In this document: one piece after another, positions 26,447 through 35,330 of the stretch
Numbering within the stretch: the stretch's first letter is position 1
Layout: each line of letters begins with the position of its first letter
NCBI GenBank assembly: GCA_025363455.1
Contig: JANYDW010000052.1
Location: 1-64,000, forward strand
Source: Oleiharenicola sp.
GTDB taxonomy: Bacteria > Verrucomicrobiota > Verrucomicrobiia > Opitutales > Opitutaceae
Length of the DNA stretch: 64,000 nt
Direction of reading: 5' to 3'
Notes under the pieces: generated by a model
Database searches by the model: none
Seen by the model: the letters and a program-made list of their open reading frames with translations, nothing else
What the model was told of the DNA's origin: nothing
Program-made: the position numbers and the translations under genes

Positions 26447-27166
26447 ATGAAATCCACCCCCTATCCCGCGCCGCGCGTCAAGGATCTTGCCACGAGCGAG
26501 CGACCGCAGGAGCGCTTGGAGAAACACGGTGCCACCACGCTGAGCGACACCGAACTGCTGGCGATGTTGCTCCGCAGCGGTTCCAAGGGGCTAAGCGTGG
26601 TCGGCATGAGCCAGCAGTTGATCACCGAGGCGGGATCGCTGGCCGGACTCACGCGCTGGCGCGAGGCGGACTTCCGCAAAATCAAAGGCATCGGTCGCAT
26701 CAAGGCCCTCCAGCTCATCACCGTTATGGAAATCGCCCGCCGCGTGATGGGCGCGCCTGCAGATCCCAATCCAGTGCTTAACCGCCCGGAGCTAATATTT
26801 GCTCACTTTCGTCCGTTGGTCACCGGCCTGGCCGTGGAAAAATTCTGGGTGCTCTGCCTCAATCGGAAGAACCGCCTGCTCAAGCAGGTTGAAATCACTT
26901 CCGGTACTGCCACGAGCAGCCTGGCCCATCCCCGGGAAGTTTTTCGTGAAGTCATCCACCACGGCGCGACGGCGGTCGTGTGTGTGCATAACCACCCGAG
27001 CGGCGACCCCGCGCCCAGTGCAGCCGATGTGCAGGTCACCCGTCAGCTCCGCGAGGCGGCCAGAACCCTCGATATTGACCTCCAAGATCATGTGATCATC
27101 GGCCAGACAGCCACTGATCCACGGGGTACCGGCTACTACAGCTTTCGTGAGGCCGGGGTGATTTAA
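26447..27166 (+). CDS. radC: RadC family JAB-domain protein
   Basis: PRERL-like N-terminus, HhH, VCVHNHPSGDPAPSAADVQVTRQL, DHVIIG. Confidence 0.93.
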   Translation: MKSTPYPAPRVKDLATSERPQERLEKHGATTLSDTELLAMLLRSGSKGLSVVGMSQQLITEAGSLAGLTRWREADFRKIKGIGRIKALQLITVMEIARRVMGAPADPNPVLNRPELIFAHFRPLVTGLAVEKFWVLCLNRKNRLLKQVEITSGTATSSLAHPREVFREVIHHGATAVVCVHNHPSGDPAPSAADVQVTRQLREAARTLDIDLQDHVIIGQTATDPRGTGYYSFREAGVI

Positions 27167-27222
27167 GGTAGGGCGGTGACTCCGATCACCGCCGCGGCGC
27201 GGAGCGGAATCCGCGCCCTACC
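27167..27222. repeat. 'gtagggcg...cgccctac' palindromic repeat
   Basis: ggtagggcggtgactccgatcaccgccgcggcgcggagcggaatccgcgccctacc, starts directly after the radC stop codon. Confidence 0.75.
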
Positions 27223-27288
27223 ATTTTGCAAAAAACCGCTTGGCAAAGGTCAAAACGCCCCCATACCTTCACCGTTCGTTTGTTTGAT

Positions 27289-27375
27289 GGTGGAGTATCC
27301 AAGTGGTCAAAGGACGATGACTGTAAATCATTTCGGCTTTGCCGTTCACTGGTTCGACTCCAGTCTCCACCACCA
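27289..27375 (+). tRNA. tRNA-Tyr (GTA)
   Basis: GGTGGAGTATCCAAGTGGTCAAAGGACGATGACTGTAAATCATTTCGGCTTTGCCGTTCACTGGTTCGACTCCAGTCTCCACCACCA; long variable arm; encoded CCA. Confidence 0.95.
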
Positions 27376-27407
27376 ATCTTCGCCTCGACCAGGCGAAGGT
27401 AAAAATT

Positions 27408-27443
27408 GCCCTCCAACGTTTTAGCGAAGGAGGGCTTTTTTAT
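27408..27443 (+). terminator. Rho-independent terminator after tRNA-Tyr
   Basis: gccctcc aacgttttagcgaa ggagggc followed by ttttttatt. Confidence 0.8.
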
Positions 27444-27489
27444 TCCCTTTGGGTCCAATACGCCGGAGTTTGAGCCGGCCTGGTCGGAA

Positions 27490-27567
27490 TGTAGGAGCCT
27501 GCTTGCAGGCGATTCGGAACGCCCGCCACCCGACTAACTGCGGCATCGCTTGCAAGCAGCCTCCGAC
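27490..27567. repeat. 'tgtaggagcctgcttgcaggcg' palindromic repeat
   Basis: Near-identical left half to 29348-29426. Confidence 0.75.
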
Positions 27568-27573
27568 AAAAAT

Positions 27574-27635
27574 TGTAGGTCGGGCTTTATACCCGACGAC
27601 CAACGTCCATGTCGGGGATTAACCCCGACCTACAG
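27574..27635. repeat. 'tgtaggtcgggctttatacccga...tcggggattaaccccgacctaca' palindromic repeat
   Basis: Inverted arms read directly. Confidence 0.75.
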
Positions 27636-27726
27636 TATCCAAGCAGCGGTGGGAAACCCAATGGACCCACTACCATATTTTCGCCCCGCTTGCTAACTTC
27701 CTCCAGCCCGGCGAGTCTGATCTGTA

Positions 27727-29175
27727 ATGGATACCTTGCGGCAGTTTTACGATGCGGTGCGGGACCATCCTTTCACCAACGCCCTGCTGCCCCACCTGCT
27801 GACCGTGGCAGGTTTCCTTTTGGCTTTTTTGGCCATTGCCCGATTGATGAGCGAGCGCAAGCAACCGGGCAATACATTCGCCTGGTTGTTTGCCATCGCC
27901 TTCGTGCCCTGGCTCGGTGTGCCGTTTTACCTGCTCTTCGGCGGCCGCAAGGTCAAGAAGCTGGCCGCCCGCAAGGCCCAGCTCCGTCCCCTGCTGCCAG
28001 CTTGGCCGCCCGTGGCATCAGCCGAAACATTTGCCGCCCGGGTACTCACTCTTAACGGCGCCTGTCCGCCGGTTGGCGGCAACCGCGTGCATTTCATCAC
28101 CACGGGCGAGGAGGCCTTTGCCCAACTCGAGAGCAGCATCCGCGAGGCCAAGCACGCCATCCACGTCATGACCTTCATTCTCGGGCGTGACGCCGTGGGC
28201 AAACGCATCATCCGGCTCCTGGCCCAGCGCGCCCGCGACGGCGTCAAGGTGCGCCTGCTGCTCGACGCTCTCGGCTGTTTCCCCACCAGCGGCGGCTTTT
28301 GTGATCCGCTGCGCAAAGCCGGCGGCGAGGTCGCCAAATTCATGCCGGTGATGCCGCTCCAAACCCGCGGCTCCGCCAACCTGCGCAATCACCGCAAAAT
28401 TGCCATCTTCGACCACCGGATTGCCGCGCTGGGCGGGCGCAATCTCGCGGTCGAGTACATGGGTCCGACTCCGCTCAAGCGCCGGTGGCGCGACTTCGGC
28501 GCCGGAATCGAGGGACCAGCGGTCAGTGTGCTCAACGAGATATTTCTCACCGACTGGTGTTACGCGAGTGGCCAGTCCTTGGATCGTCTCCGCGCCGACC
28601 TGCCGCCCACCGTGCCCGCGGCCGCCGGCAAGAGCGAGATCCAGATCGTCACCAGCGGCCCCGACGTGGCGGGCGACCCGCTGTACGAGGGCATCCTGTC
28701 GCTGGTGCAGCAGGCCGAGCGCAGCATCTGGATTGTCACCCCCTACTTCATCCCCGACGAGGTGCTGCAGCGCTCCCTCATGGTGCAGGCGCGCGCCGGG
28801 ATCGACATCCGGCTCGTCGTGCCCGCGAAATCCAACCACCCCGTCACCGACCTCGCCCGCCGCTTTCACCTGCGCGAGTTGCAGGCTGCCGGCGTCAAGG
28901 TGCTGTTCTATGGCCCCGGAATGAACCACGCCAAGCTCATCGTCGTCGATGAGGCCGTGGGCCTGTGGGGTTCGGCCAACATGGACATGCGCAGCCTGTT
29001 CGTGAACTTCGAAATCGGTGCCCTCACCTACTCGGCGGCGGACACCCGCCAGCTCGCCCGATGGATGCAGGAGGTCTTTACCCAGGCCAAACCCATGCCC
29101 GCACCGGCTAAGCGGCAGTCCCTGCTGCCCACGATCGGCGAGGAAATCGCCCGCCTGCTTGCACCGATGCTGTAG
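27727..29175 (+). CDS. Cardiolipin synthase / PLD-family protein
   Basis: Two TM segments; two HKD-type motifs (LRNHRKIAIFDHRIAALGGRN; MNHAKLIVVDEAVGLWGSANMD). Confidence 0.92.
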   Translation: MDTLRQFYDAVRDHPFTNALLPHLLTVAGFLLAFLAIARLMSERKQPGNTFAWLFAIAFVPWLGVPFYLLFGGRKVKKLAARKAQLRPLLPAWPPVASAETFAARVLTLNGACPPVGGNRVHFITTGEEAFAQLESSIREAKHAIHVMTFILGRDAVGKRIIRLLAQRARDGVKVRLLLDALGCFPTSGGFCDPLRKAGGEVAKFMPVMPLQTRGSANLRNHRKIAIFDHRIAALGGRNLAVEYMGPTPLKRRWRDFGAGIEGPAVSVLNEIFLTDWCYASGQSLDRLRADLPPTVPAAAGKSEIQIVTSGPDVAGDPLYEGILSLVQQAERSIWIVTPYFIPDEVLQRSLMVQARAGIDIRLVVPAKSNHPVTDLARRFHLRELQAAGVKVLFYGPGMNHAKLIVVDEAVGLWGSANMDMRSLFVNFEIGALTYSAADTRQLARWMQEVFTQAKPMPAPAKRQSLLPTIGEEIARLLAPML

Positions 29176-29177
29176 GC

Positions 29178-29536
29178 TGTAGGGCGGGATCGCTGATCCC
29201 GCCATCCGAAGGATGGGCGCCGGTTTCCATGCCAGCACCATGTCGCCGATGTGGAAATCGGCGACCACCTAAGCTCAGTAAAGATCCTCGGGGCAAGCCC
29301 CGAGGCATTAGATCAGACCCGCCAGGCCGCTGTTTCTGGCCGTTTTTTGTAGGAGCCTGCTTGCAGGCGAATCGGAACGCCCGCCACCGGACCGACCGCA
29401 GAATCGCCTGCAAGCAGGCTCCTACATCCCGACCAAGCCGAAGCACCTGTCGGCCATAGGCCTGGCGACGGCCGAAGCTTCGGGGTATTGCACCCACAGC
29501 GAATAAAAAAGGCGGGATCAGCGATCCCGCCCTACA
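29178..29536. repeat. 359-bp composite element with exact 26-bp terminal inverted repeats and inner palindromes
   Basis: tgtagggcgggatcgctgatcccgcc (29178-29203) / ggcgggatcagcgatcccgccctaca (29511-29536); inner cctcggggcaagccccgagg (29286-29305) and 29348-29426. Confidence 0.85.
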
Positions 29537-29554
29537 TTTGAAGCCAGCCCAGCG

Positions 29555-30703
29555 TCAGGCCATCGCACCAGCGTGCTCCAGCAGGCGAAGGGCTTCCCGC
29601 ACTTCACGCCGCATCTCGGCCAGCGCCTCGCGGGCATCGTCAAACTGCGCCGTGGCCCGTTCGGCATACTCGGCCTTCATTGCGCCGGCCTTCTCGGCAT
29701 ACTGCGCCTTGACGGCCGTCCAGCGCTCGCCGATCGCGTGGAGCTTGGCGTCGGAGGCACGCAAAAGTTCATGGAGCCGGGCGTTGGCACTGACCTTCGG
29801 GCAGACCAATTTCTCGCCGAGACGGCGGCGGGCGTCGGCCAGCTGCGCGAGGAGGATCTTGTCCTCCGCCACGCGTCGCAAGCCATCCACCATGCCCAGT
29901 TTTTCCAGCGTCCAGATGGTCCACTTGGTCGGGTCCCACTGCCACCATTTCACGCCGTTGCGATAGTCGTGTTGGAACTCGTGGTGATAATTGTGATAGC
30001 CCTCGCCAAAGGTGAAGATCGCCATGAACCAGCTGTCCCGGGCGCTGCACTTGTTCGAATAGGGCTGGTTGCCCACCGTGTGGCAGAGCGAATTGATGAA
30101 GAAGGTCATGTGCTGCACCGCGACCACGCGGGCCACGCCGGCGAGCAAAAAGCCGCCGAGCGCGCCAGTCGCACCGCCGTGCCAGTAGCCGAGCAGGGCC
30201 GGAAGCACGAAGCCGAAGCCTACGGCGATCGCCACATAGTAGCGATCCTGCCATTGCACGAGCGCATCCTTGCGGAGATCGTTGACATTGTCATACGGCG
30301 GCTCGGGGTTGAGCTTGAAGAGGATCCAGCCGATGTGGGCATGCCAGAAACCCTTCGAGATGTCGTAGGGATCGTCGTCATGGTCCACGTGCTTGTGGTG
30401 ACGGCGGTGGTCGGAAACCCAAGCGAGAGCGCAGTTCTCGAAGGCGGTCGCGCCGAAAATCAACGTGATCAGTCGCACGGGCCACTTGGCCTGGAACGCC
30501 ATGTGGGCGAAAAGGCGGTGGTAGCCGAGCGTGATGCTCAGGCCGCTCGCGATGAAAAACAGGAGGAACATCGCCACTTGGAAGAGATCCACGCCGTAGT
30601 GCCACAGGTAGTAGGGCACGACGGTGCAGGTCACGAACGCCGTTCCCATGAGGAACGAGCTGTTGGTCCAGTTGATGCGGTCGGACGGTATGCGGAGTTT
30701 CAC
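29555..30703 (-). CDS. Acyl-CoA / fatty acid desaturase (stearoyl-CoA 9-desaturase type)
   Basis: His boxes GYHRLFAH, HRRHHKHVD and EGYHNYHHEF. GTG start at 30703 preferred over the long ORF start. Confidence 0.9.
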   Translation of the reverse strand: MKLRIPSDRINWTNSSFLMGTAFVTCTVVPYYLWHYGVDLFQVAMFLLFFIASGLSITLGYHRLFAHMAFQAKWPVRLITLIFGATAFENCALAWVSDHRRHHKHVDHDDDPYDISKGFWHAHIGWILFKLNPEPPYDNVNDLRKDALVQWQDRYYVAIAVGFGFVLPALLGYWHGGATGALGGFLLAGVARVVAVQHMTFFINSLCHTVGNQPYSNKCSARDSWFMAIFTFGEGYHNYHHEFQHDYRNGVKWWQWDPTKWTIWTLEKLGMVDGLRRVAEDKILLAQLADARRRLGEKLVCPKVSANARLHELLRASDAKLHAIGERWTAVKAQYAEKAGAMKAEYAERATAQFDDAREALAEMRREVREALRLLEHAGAMA

Positions 30704-30819
30704 GACCCGAAGAGTGAGAATCCAACGGCCGGGGGCGAGCGAAAATCTTTGGATAAATTTACAAGTCCAGCCTGATGATTTTGAACACCGAGTGCGCAAA
30801 AATTGTCCGGTTTTACGAC

Positions 30820-31563
30820 TCAGGCCGAAACCCGCCCGAGCCGGCCGGAGAGCGGCCACGAGATTTTCCTCGCCCCATCGCCCCAGAGCGGCGCCAGTTC
30901 CGCCTCCAGCGTGGCCACGGGATCGGATCCGTTCGCTTTGGCGAACCGGGCCACGGCGGACCAGCTGCGCAAGTAAGCCGTGAACTCGCCGAGAGCCCAA
31001 TCGAGTTCCATGGCGGCCTTGGGAAAAGGTTCTTCGGCGAAAGCAAAATCCAGTTCACGATAGCCGGTCTCCGGATGATGCCGCTCCGGGGGCCAGTAGG
31101 GCCCGATGGGCCCGCGATAGAAACGATCCACCACGGCATCGATCCCGGGAGCAATCACACTCAAGCCATAGGTCCACAGTGCCACGATACCACCCGGCCG
31201 CAGCACACGCTTCACCTCGTCATAGAATTTTGGCCGGTCGAACCAGTGCGCGGCCTGCGCCACCGTGACGAGATCAACCGAGGCGTCACCGAGCAACGGA
31301 GCTGTCTCTGCCGCCTGATGGTATTGTACGCGGGGATGCGGCACGGCCTGGGCCAGCTGGGCGGCGCTCGGCTCGGTCGCGACCACTCGTTCGAAATGCG
31401 CCGCCAGCGCCACGGCCGCCTGCCCGTTGCCCGTCCCCGCGTCCCACGCCAACGTCCGGCCGGGAGCCAGACGGGCGAGCTCGGTGAACAAGGCCGGCGG
31501 ATAGGTCGGCCGGGCTTTGGCATACGTCGCGGCCTGCTTGGAGAAATGATCCTGGAAACTCAT
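30820..31563 (-). CDS. Class I SAM-dependent methyltransferase
   Basis: TLAWDAGTGNGQAAVALA; AQAAHWFD; EVKRVLRPGGIVALW. Confidence 0.88.
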   Translation of the reverse strand: MSFQDHFSKQAATYAKARPTYPPALFTELARLAPGRTLAWDAGTGNGQAAVALAAHFERVVATEPSAAQLAQAVPHPRVQYHQAAETAPLLGDASVDLVTVAQAAHWFDRPKFYDEVKRVLRPGGIVALWTYGLSVIAPGIDAVVDRFYRGPIGPYWPPERHHPETGYRELDFAFAEEPFPKAAMELDWALGEFTAYLRSWSAVARFAKANGSDPVATLEAELAPLWGDGARKISWPLSGRLGRVSA

Positions 31564-31642
31564 GTGCACAGCCTCGCACAGAGGTGGTGGTTTTCTCCAG
31601 CGTCTTCAGCCTGTAGCGGCGCTCTATGAGCGTCGCTGATTT

Positions 31643-31673
31643 TGTAGGGCGGGGTCGGCGACCCCGCCCTACA
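31643..31673. repeat. Perfect 31-bp palindromic hairpin
   Basis: TGTAGGGCGGGGTCG G CGACCCCGCCCTACA; ends 3 bp from the thrC stop codon. Confidence 0.85.
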
Positions 31674-31675
31674 GT

Positions 31676-33034
31676 CTACACTGCCCGCTTCGTGATGAAC
31701 TCCTTGATCGCTGCAGCTTCCGCCGGCAGCCGGTGCTTGATGATCGGCCGGCTCTTCAGCTCTTCCAGGGCGGGTGCGGTCGGCACCTGGCCGGTGGCCG
31801 CCTGGATTGCGTCGGGGAACTTCGCCGGGTGTGCTGTGGCCAGCACGATGCTTACCCGTTGCGGATTGAGGTCCTTGAAAGCGCAGGCGGTGTGCGGATC
31901 GACGATGTAGCGGTAGCGCTCGTGTACCCGGCGGATGATGTTCGTGATCTCCTCGTCCGTCGCGGAGGACGAGCTGAAGACCGCCTTGTTGAGCAGGTCG
32001 AAGCGGTAGGCGCCGGTCGTCTTGATCTGCGCCATGACCGCACAGACCCGGGTCGGGTTCTCATCCAGCGCGTAGTAGAGGAAGCGCTCGAAGTTCGACG
32101 CCACCTGGATATCCATCGAGGGCGCGAGGCTCGGGTGCACCGGACCGCTGCGATACTCGGCGGTCGTGAACAACCGGTGCAGGATGTCGTTGCGATTCGT
32201 GGCCACTTTGAAGCCCATGATCGGCACGCCCATTTGCTGCAGCAGCCAGCCGGCGAAGACATTGCCGAAATTCCCCGTCGGTACGACGAACTCGACGTTC
32301 AACCGGTCGGACTCGGGCAGCCGCAGCCACGCATAGAGGTAGTAAACCGACTGCGCCAGCACGCGGGCGATGTTGATTGAGTTGACCGCGGAGAGCTGGT
32401 GCTGCGCCGCAAAGGTCTTGTTGGCAAAAATGTCCTTCAGGAGGTGCTGGGCGTCGTCGAAGCTGCCGTCGATGGCGATGGCGTGGACGTTGGCCGCCCC
32501 GGTGCAGGTCATCTGCCGCTCCTGCAGGGGCGAGACGCGACCGTCGGGATAGAGGATGAAAATGGCCGTGCGGGGTTTGCCGAGCAGTCCGTGGATGGCA
32601 GCGGCACCGGTGTCACCCGAGGTGGCGCCGAGCACGTTGATGCTGCGGCCGTTTTGCTCGCACTGCCAGCCGTAGAGGTTGCCGAGCAATTGGAGGGCAA
32701 AATCCTTGAAGGCCAGCGTCGGGCCATGGAACAGCTCTAGAACGTACAACCGGTCGTCAATCTTCCGAAGCGGGGCGATGTCCGGATGCGTGAAGGTCGC
32801 GTAGGACCGGTGGATCAGGCGCTCCAGCACGTCGGTGGGCACATCGGTGGCATACAGCGCCAGAAACTCGCGGCAAAGCTCGGCGTAGCTCAGGTTCTTC
32901 CACGCCGCGAGCCGCGGCGAGATGTCGGGCAGGCTCTCCGGGAGGAACAACCCGCCGTCGGGCGCGAGGCCAATGGCCACTGCCTCGGTGAAGCTGACGG
33001 GGTCGACCTGGCCTCTGGTGGAGATGAATCGCAT
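31676..33034 (-). CDS. thrC: Threonine synthase
   Basis: FISTRGQ, GPTLAFKDFALQLLG (PLP Lys), GATSGDTGAAAIHG, VPTGNFGNVFAG. Confidence 0.94.
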   Translation of the reverse strand: MRFISTRGQVDPVSFTEAVAIGLAPDGGLFLPESLPDISPRLAAWKNLSYAELCREFLALYATDVPTDVLERLIHRSYATFTHPDIAPLRKIDDRLYVLELFHGPTLAFKDFALQLLGNLYGWQCEQNGRSINVLGATSGDTGAAAIHGLLGKPRTAIFILYPDGRVSPLQERQMTCTGAANVHAIAIDGSFDDAQHLLKDIFANKTFAAQHQLSAVNSINIARVLAQSVYYLYAWLRLPESDRLNVEFVVPTGNFGNVFAGWLLQQMGVPIMGFKVATNRNDILHRLFTTAEYRSGPVHPSLAPSMDIQVASNFERFLYYALDENPTRVCAVMAQIKTTGAYRFDLLNKAVFSSSSATDEEITNIIRRVHERYRYIVDPHTACAFKDLNPQRVSIVLATAHPAKFPDAIQAATGQVPTAPALEELKSRPIIKHRLPAEAAAIKEFITKRAV

Positions 33035-33035
33035 G

Positions 33036-33239
33036 GCAGAAGACAGATGTCAGAAATCAGACGTCAGAGGGAGCTTTTTCCGGATCTTAAGGTAGGGCGC
33101 GACCGCTGGGCGCGCCGTTTGGACATTCGCGGACGGCCCGGCGGTCCGTCCCTACCAGCGCTGCCGCGCTAAGGTCAGAGAAGTGGCGGATCGGGCCTTT
33201 AATCTGTCCCCTAGTTTCTGACATCTGACCTCTCTGCCT
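33036..33239. repeat. Nested composite inverted repeat in the lysC-thrC gap
   Basis: Outer gcagaagacagatgtcagaaatcagacgtcagagg / tttctgacatctgacctctctgcc; inner ggtagggcgcgacc...gtccgtccctacc (33091-33156). Confidence 0.75.
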
Positions 33240-34452
33240 ATTTGCTCAGTCCAAAAACCTCGTGCGCGGCACGGGTCGCTTCGTCGGCCTTGGCCCGGTC
33301 GACGGCCACGGTGATCTTGATTTCCGAAGTGCCGATAAGCTGGATGTTGATGCCGGCCTCGCCGAGGGCGGTGAAGAGCGTCGCCGCCACGCCGGCATGC
33401 GTGCGCATGCCGACCCCGACCACCGAGAGCTTGGCGATGTTGTCGAAGGCTTTGACTTCGCCACCACCGAGTTTCTTGAGGACGGCCGGCAGCACCTTGA
33501 CCGCACTCTGGGCGTCGTCACGTTGCACGGTAAAGGTCAGGTCGACGCCACCGGTGTGGGCGACGTTCTGGACGATCATGTCCACGTTGATGCTGGCGTC
33601 GGCCAGCGCCGTGAAGATCGTGGCGGCCGAGGACGGTTTGTCCGGCAGGTTGCTGATGACAACCTTGGCCTGGTCCTTGTCGACTGCGACACCGCGGACG
33701 ACGACTTTTTCCATGTAAGCGACTTCTTCTTTCACGATGGTTCCTGGGTTTTGGTTAAAGCTGCTGCGGACCTCAAAGACGACGCCGTATTTCTTGGCGA
33801 ACTCGACGGAGCGGGACTGCATGACCTTGGAGCCGAGGCTGGCCAGCTCGAGCATCTCGTCGTAGCTGATCTCCTGGATTTTCTTCGCGTTCTTCACGAT
33901 ACGAGGATCGGCGGTGTAGACGCCGTCCACGTCGGTGTAGATCTCGCACTTGTCGGCCTTGCAGGCGGCCGCCAGTGCGATGGCAGTGAGGTCGGAGCCG
34001 CCGCGGCCGAGCGTCGTGATCTGGCCATCCTCGTTGATGCCTTGGAAACCGGCGACGATGACCACCTTGCCATCCTTGAGGTCCTTGAGGATCGGCTTGG
34101 GGTTGATCTTCTTGATCTTGGCCTTGGTGAAGACCTGGTCAGTGAAGATGCCGGCCTGCGCGCCGGTGTAGGAGACCGCGGCCACGCCGACAGCATGGAG
34201 CGCCATCGCGGTGAGCGCGATTGTCTCCTGCTCGCCGATGGCGAGAAGCATGTCCATCTCACGTGTGTCGGGCCGGTCGGTAATGGCTTTGGCCTTGGCG
34301 ATCAGCTCGTTGGTGACGCCGGAGCGGGCCGACACGACCACGACGAGGCTGTGGCCTTCCGCCTGGGATACCTTGATGCGCTGGGCGACGTTCTTGATCC
34401 GGTCGGTGTCGCCGACCGAGGTGCCGCCGTATTTCTGGACGATGAGAGCCAT
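33238..34452 (-). CDS. lysC: Aspartate kinase
   Basis: MALIVQKYGGTSVGDTDRIKNVA; GRGGSDLTAIALAAA; C-terminal ACT repeats. Confidence 0.95.
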   Translation of the reverse strand: MALIVQKYGGTSVGDTDRIKNVAQRIKVSQAEGHSLVVVVSARSGVTNELIAKAKAITDRPDTREMDMLLAIGEQETIALTAMALHAVGVAAVSYTGAQAGIFTDQVFTKAKIKKINPKPILKDLKDGKVVIVAGFQGINEDGQITTLGRGGSDLTAIALAAACKADKCEIYTDVDGVYTADPRIVKNAKKIQEISYDEMLELASLGSKVMQSRSVEFAKKYGVVFEVRSSFNQNPGTIVKEEVAYMEKVVVRGVAVDKDQAKVVISNLPDKPSSAATIFTALADASINVDMIVQNVAHTGGVDLTFTVQRDDAQSAVKVLPAVLKKLGGGEVKAFDNIAKLSVVGVGMRTHAGVAATLFTALGEAGINIQLIGTSEIKITVAVDRAKADEATRAAHEVFGLSK

Positions 34453-34559
34453 GGGATTAACCCTTTGTTATTGGCCCGCCGGGACGCGTCTTGGCAAGGC
34501 GCGATTGGCCACCTTGCGTCATATCGCAACCGTTGAACCACTTGCAGCAGGGCTGTACT

Positions 34560-34976
34560 TCAGAGCAGAAGCTTGCCGCCGGCCTTCTGCATCGCCTTGC
34601 GCAGCGAGCCATCCAACGTCGCCAGCGGCAGTCCCCGCCGCAAAGCCAATTCCAAGTAGGCTGCGTCGTAAACCGTCAACCCGTAGCTTTCAGCAAAGGA
34701 CAAGGTCTTGGACCAAGCCACGGCCATTGTCTCGGAATCCACCTCGATATCGTAAACGGCCAAAGCAGATAGAAATTGCTCGATGCCCGCTTTGTCGATG
34801 CGGCCCTTGCGTTGGGCCCCAAGGAGCACATTGCCCAACTCCAGATGCCAGAGCGCCGGCACCCGCGCCTTGGCCCCGGCAGCAAGACGGTCGAGCAACG
34901 CATCCGTCTCCGGCGTCGCCTCGGACGCGAACACCCAGGGAATGGTCGCGGAGCAATCGAGGACGAATTCCTTCAT
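34560..34976 (-). CDS. PIN-domain toxin (VapC-like)
   Basis: MKEFVLDCSATIPWVF; LSFAESYGLTVYDAAYLELALRRGLPLATLD. Confidence 0.88.
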   Translation of the reverse strand: MKEFVLDCSATIPWVFASEATPETDALLDRLAAGAKARVPALWHLELGNVLLGAQRKGRIDKAGIEQFLSALAVYDIEVDSETMAVAWSKTLSFAESYGLTVYDAAYLELALRRGLPLATLDGSLRKAMQKAGGKLLL

Positions 34977-35224
34977 TTGCGCCCCGCGTCAATCAAGGTG
35001 CGCACCGAAAGTCCCTTGAGACTGTAGCGCTGGCTCAGGGCCCGCAATTCCGCCGTGGCCTTCTTCCGCCGGTCCTTGGTCTGGGCGACGGCGGGGACCA
35101 GCCGGGCCACGGGCCGATTGTGCTTCGTAATTGTGATCTCCGCCCCACGCCCCACCCGCTCCAACAGCTCGGAGAACTTGTTCTTGGCCTCGAAGGCCCC
35201 CAGGGCGGTGTCGTGGGTTTTCAT
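34973..35224 (-). CDS. Phd/YefM-type antitoxin
   Basis: ALGAFEAKNKFSELLERVGRGAEITITKHNRPVARLVP; 4-nt overlap with the PIN gene. Confidence 0.88.
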   Translation of the reverse strand: MKTHDTALGAFEAKNKFSELLERVGRGAEITITKHNRPVARLVPAVAQTKDRRKKATAELRALSQRYSLKGLSVRTLIDAGRK

Positions 35225-35330
35225 GAGAACAGGCTAGAATAACAGGCCTGATTGTCAAGGTCTTGGACCGGGCTCCTTCTGCACGAAATCGCAAACCACA
35301 AAGCCAGATCCAATTTGCTTGGCCTGAACA

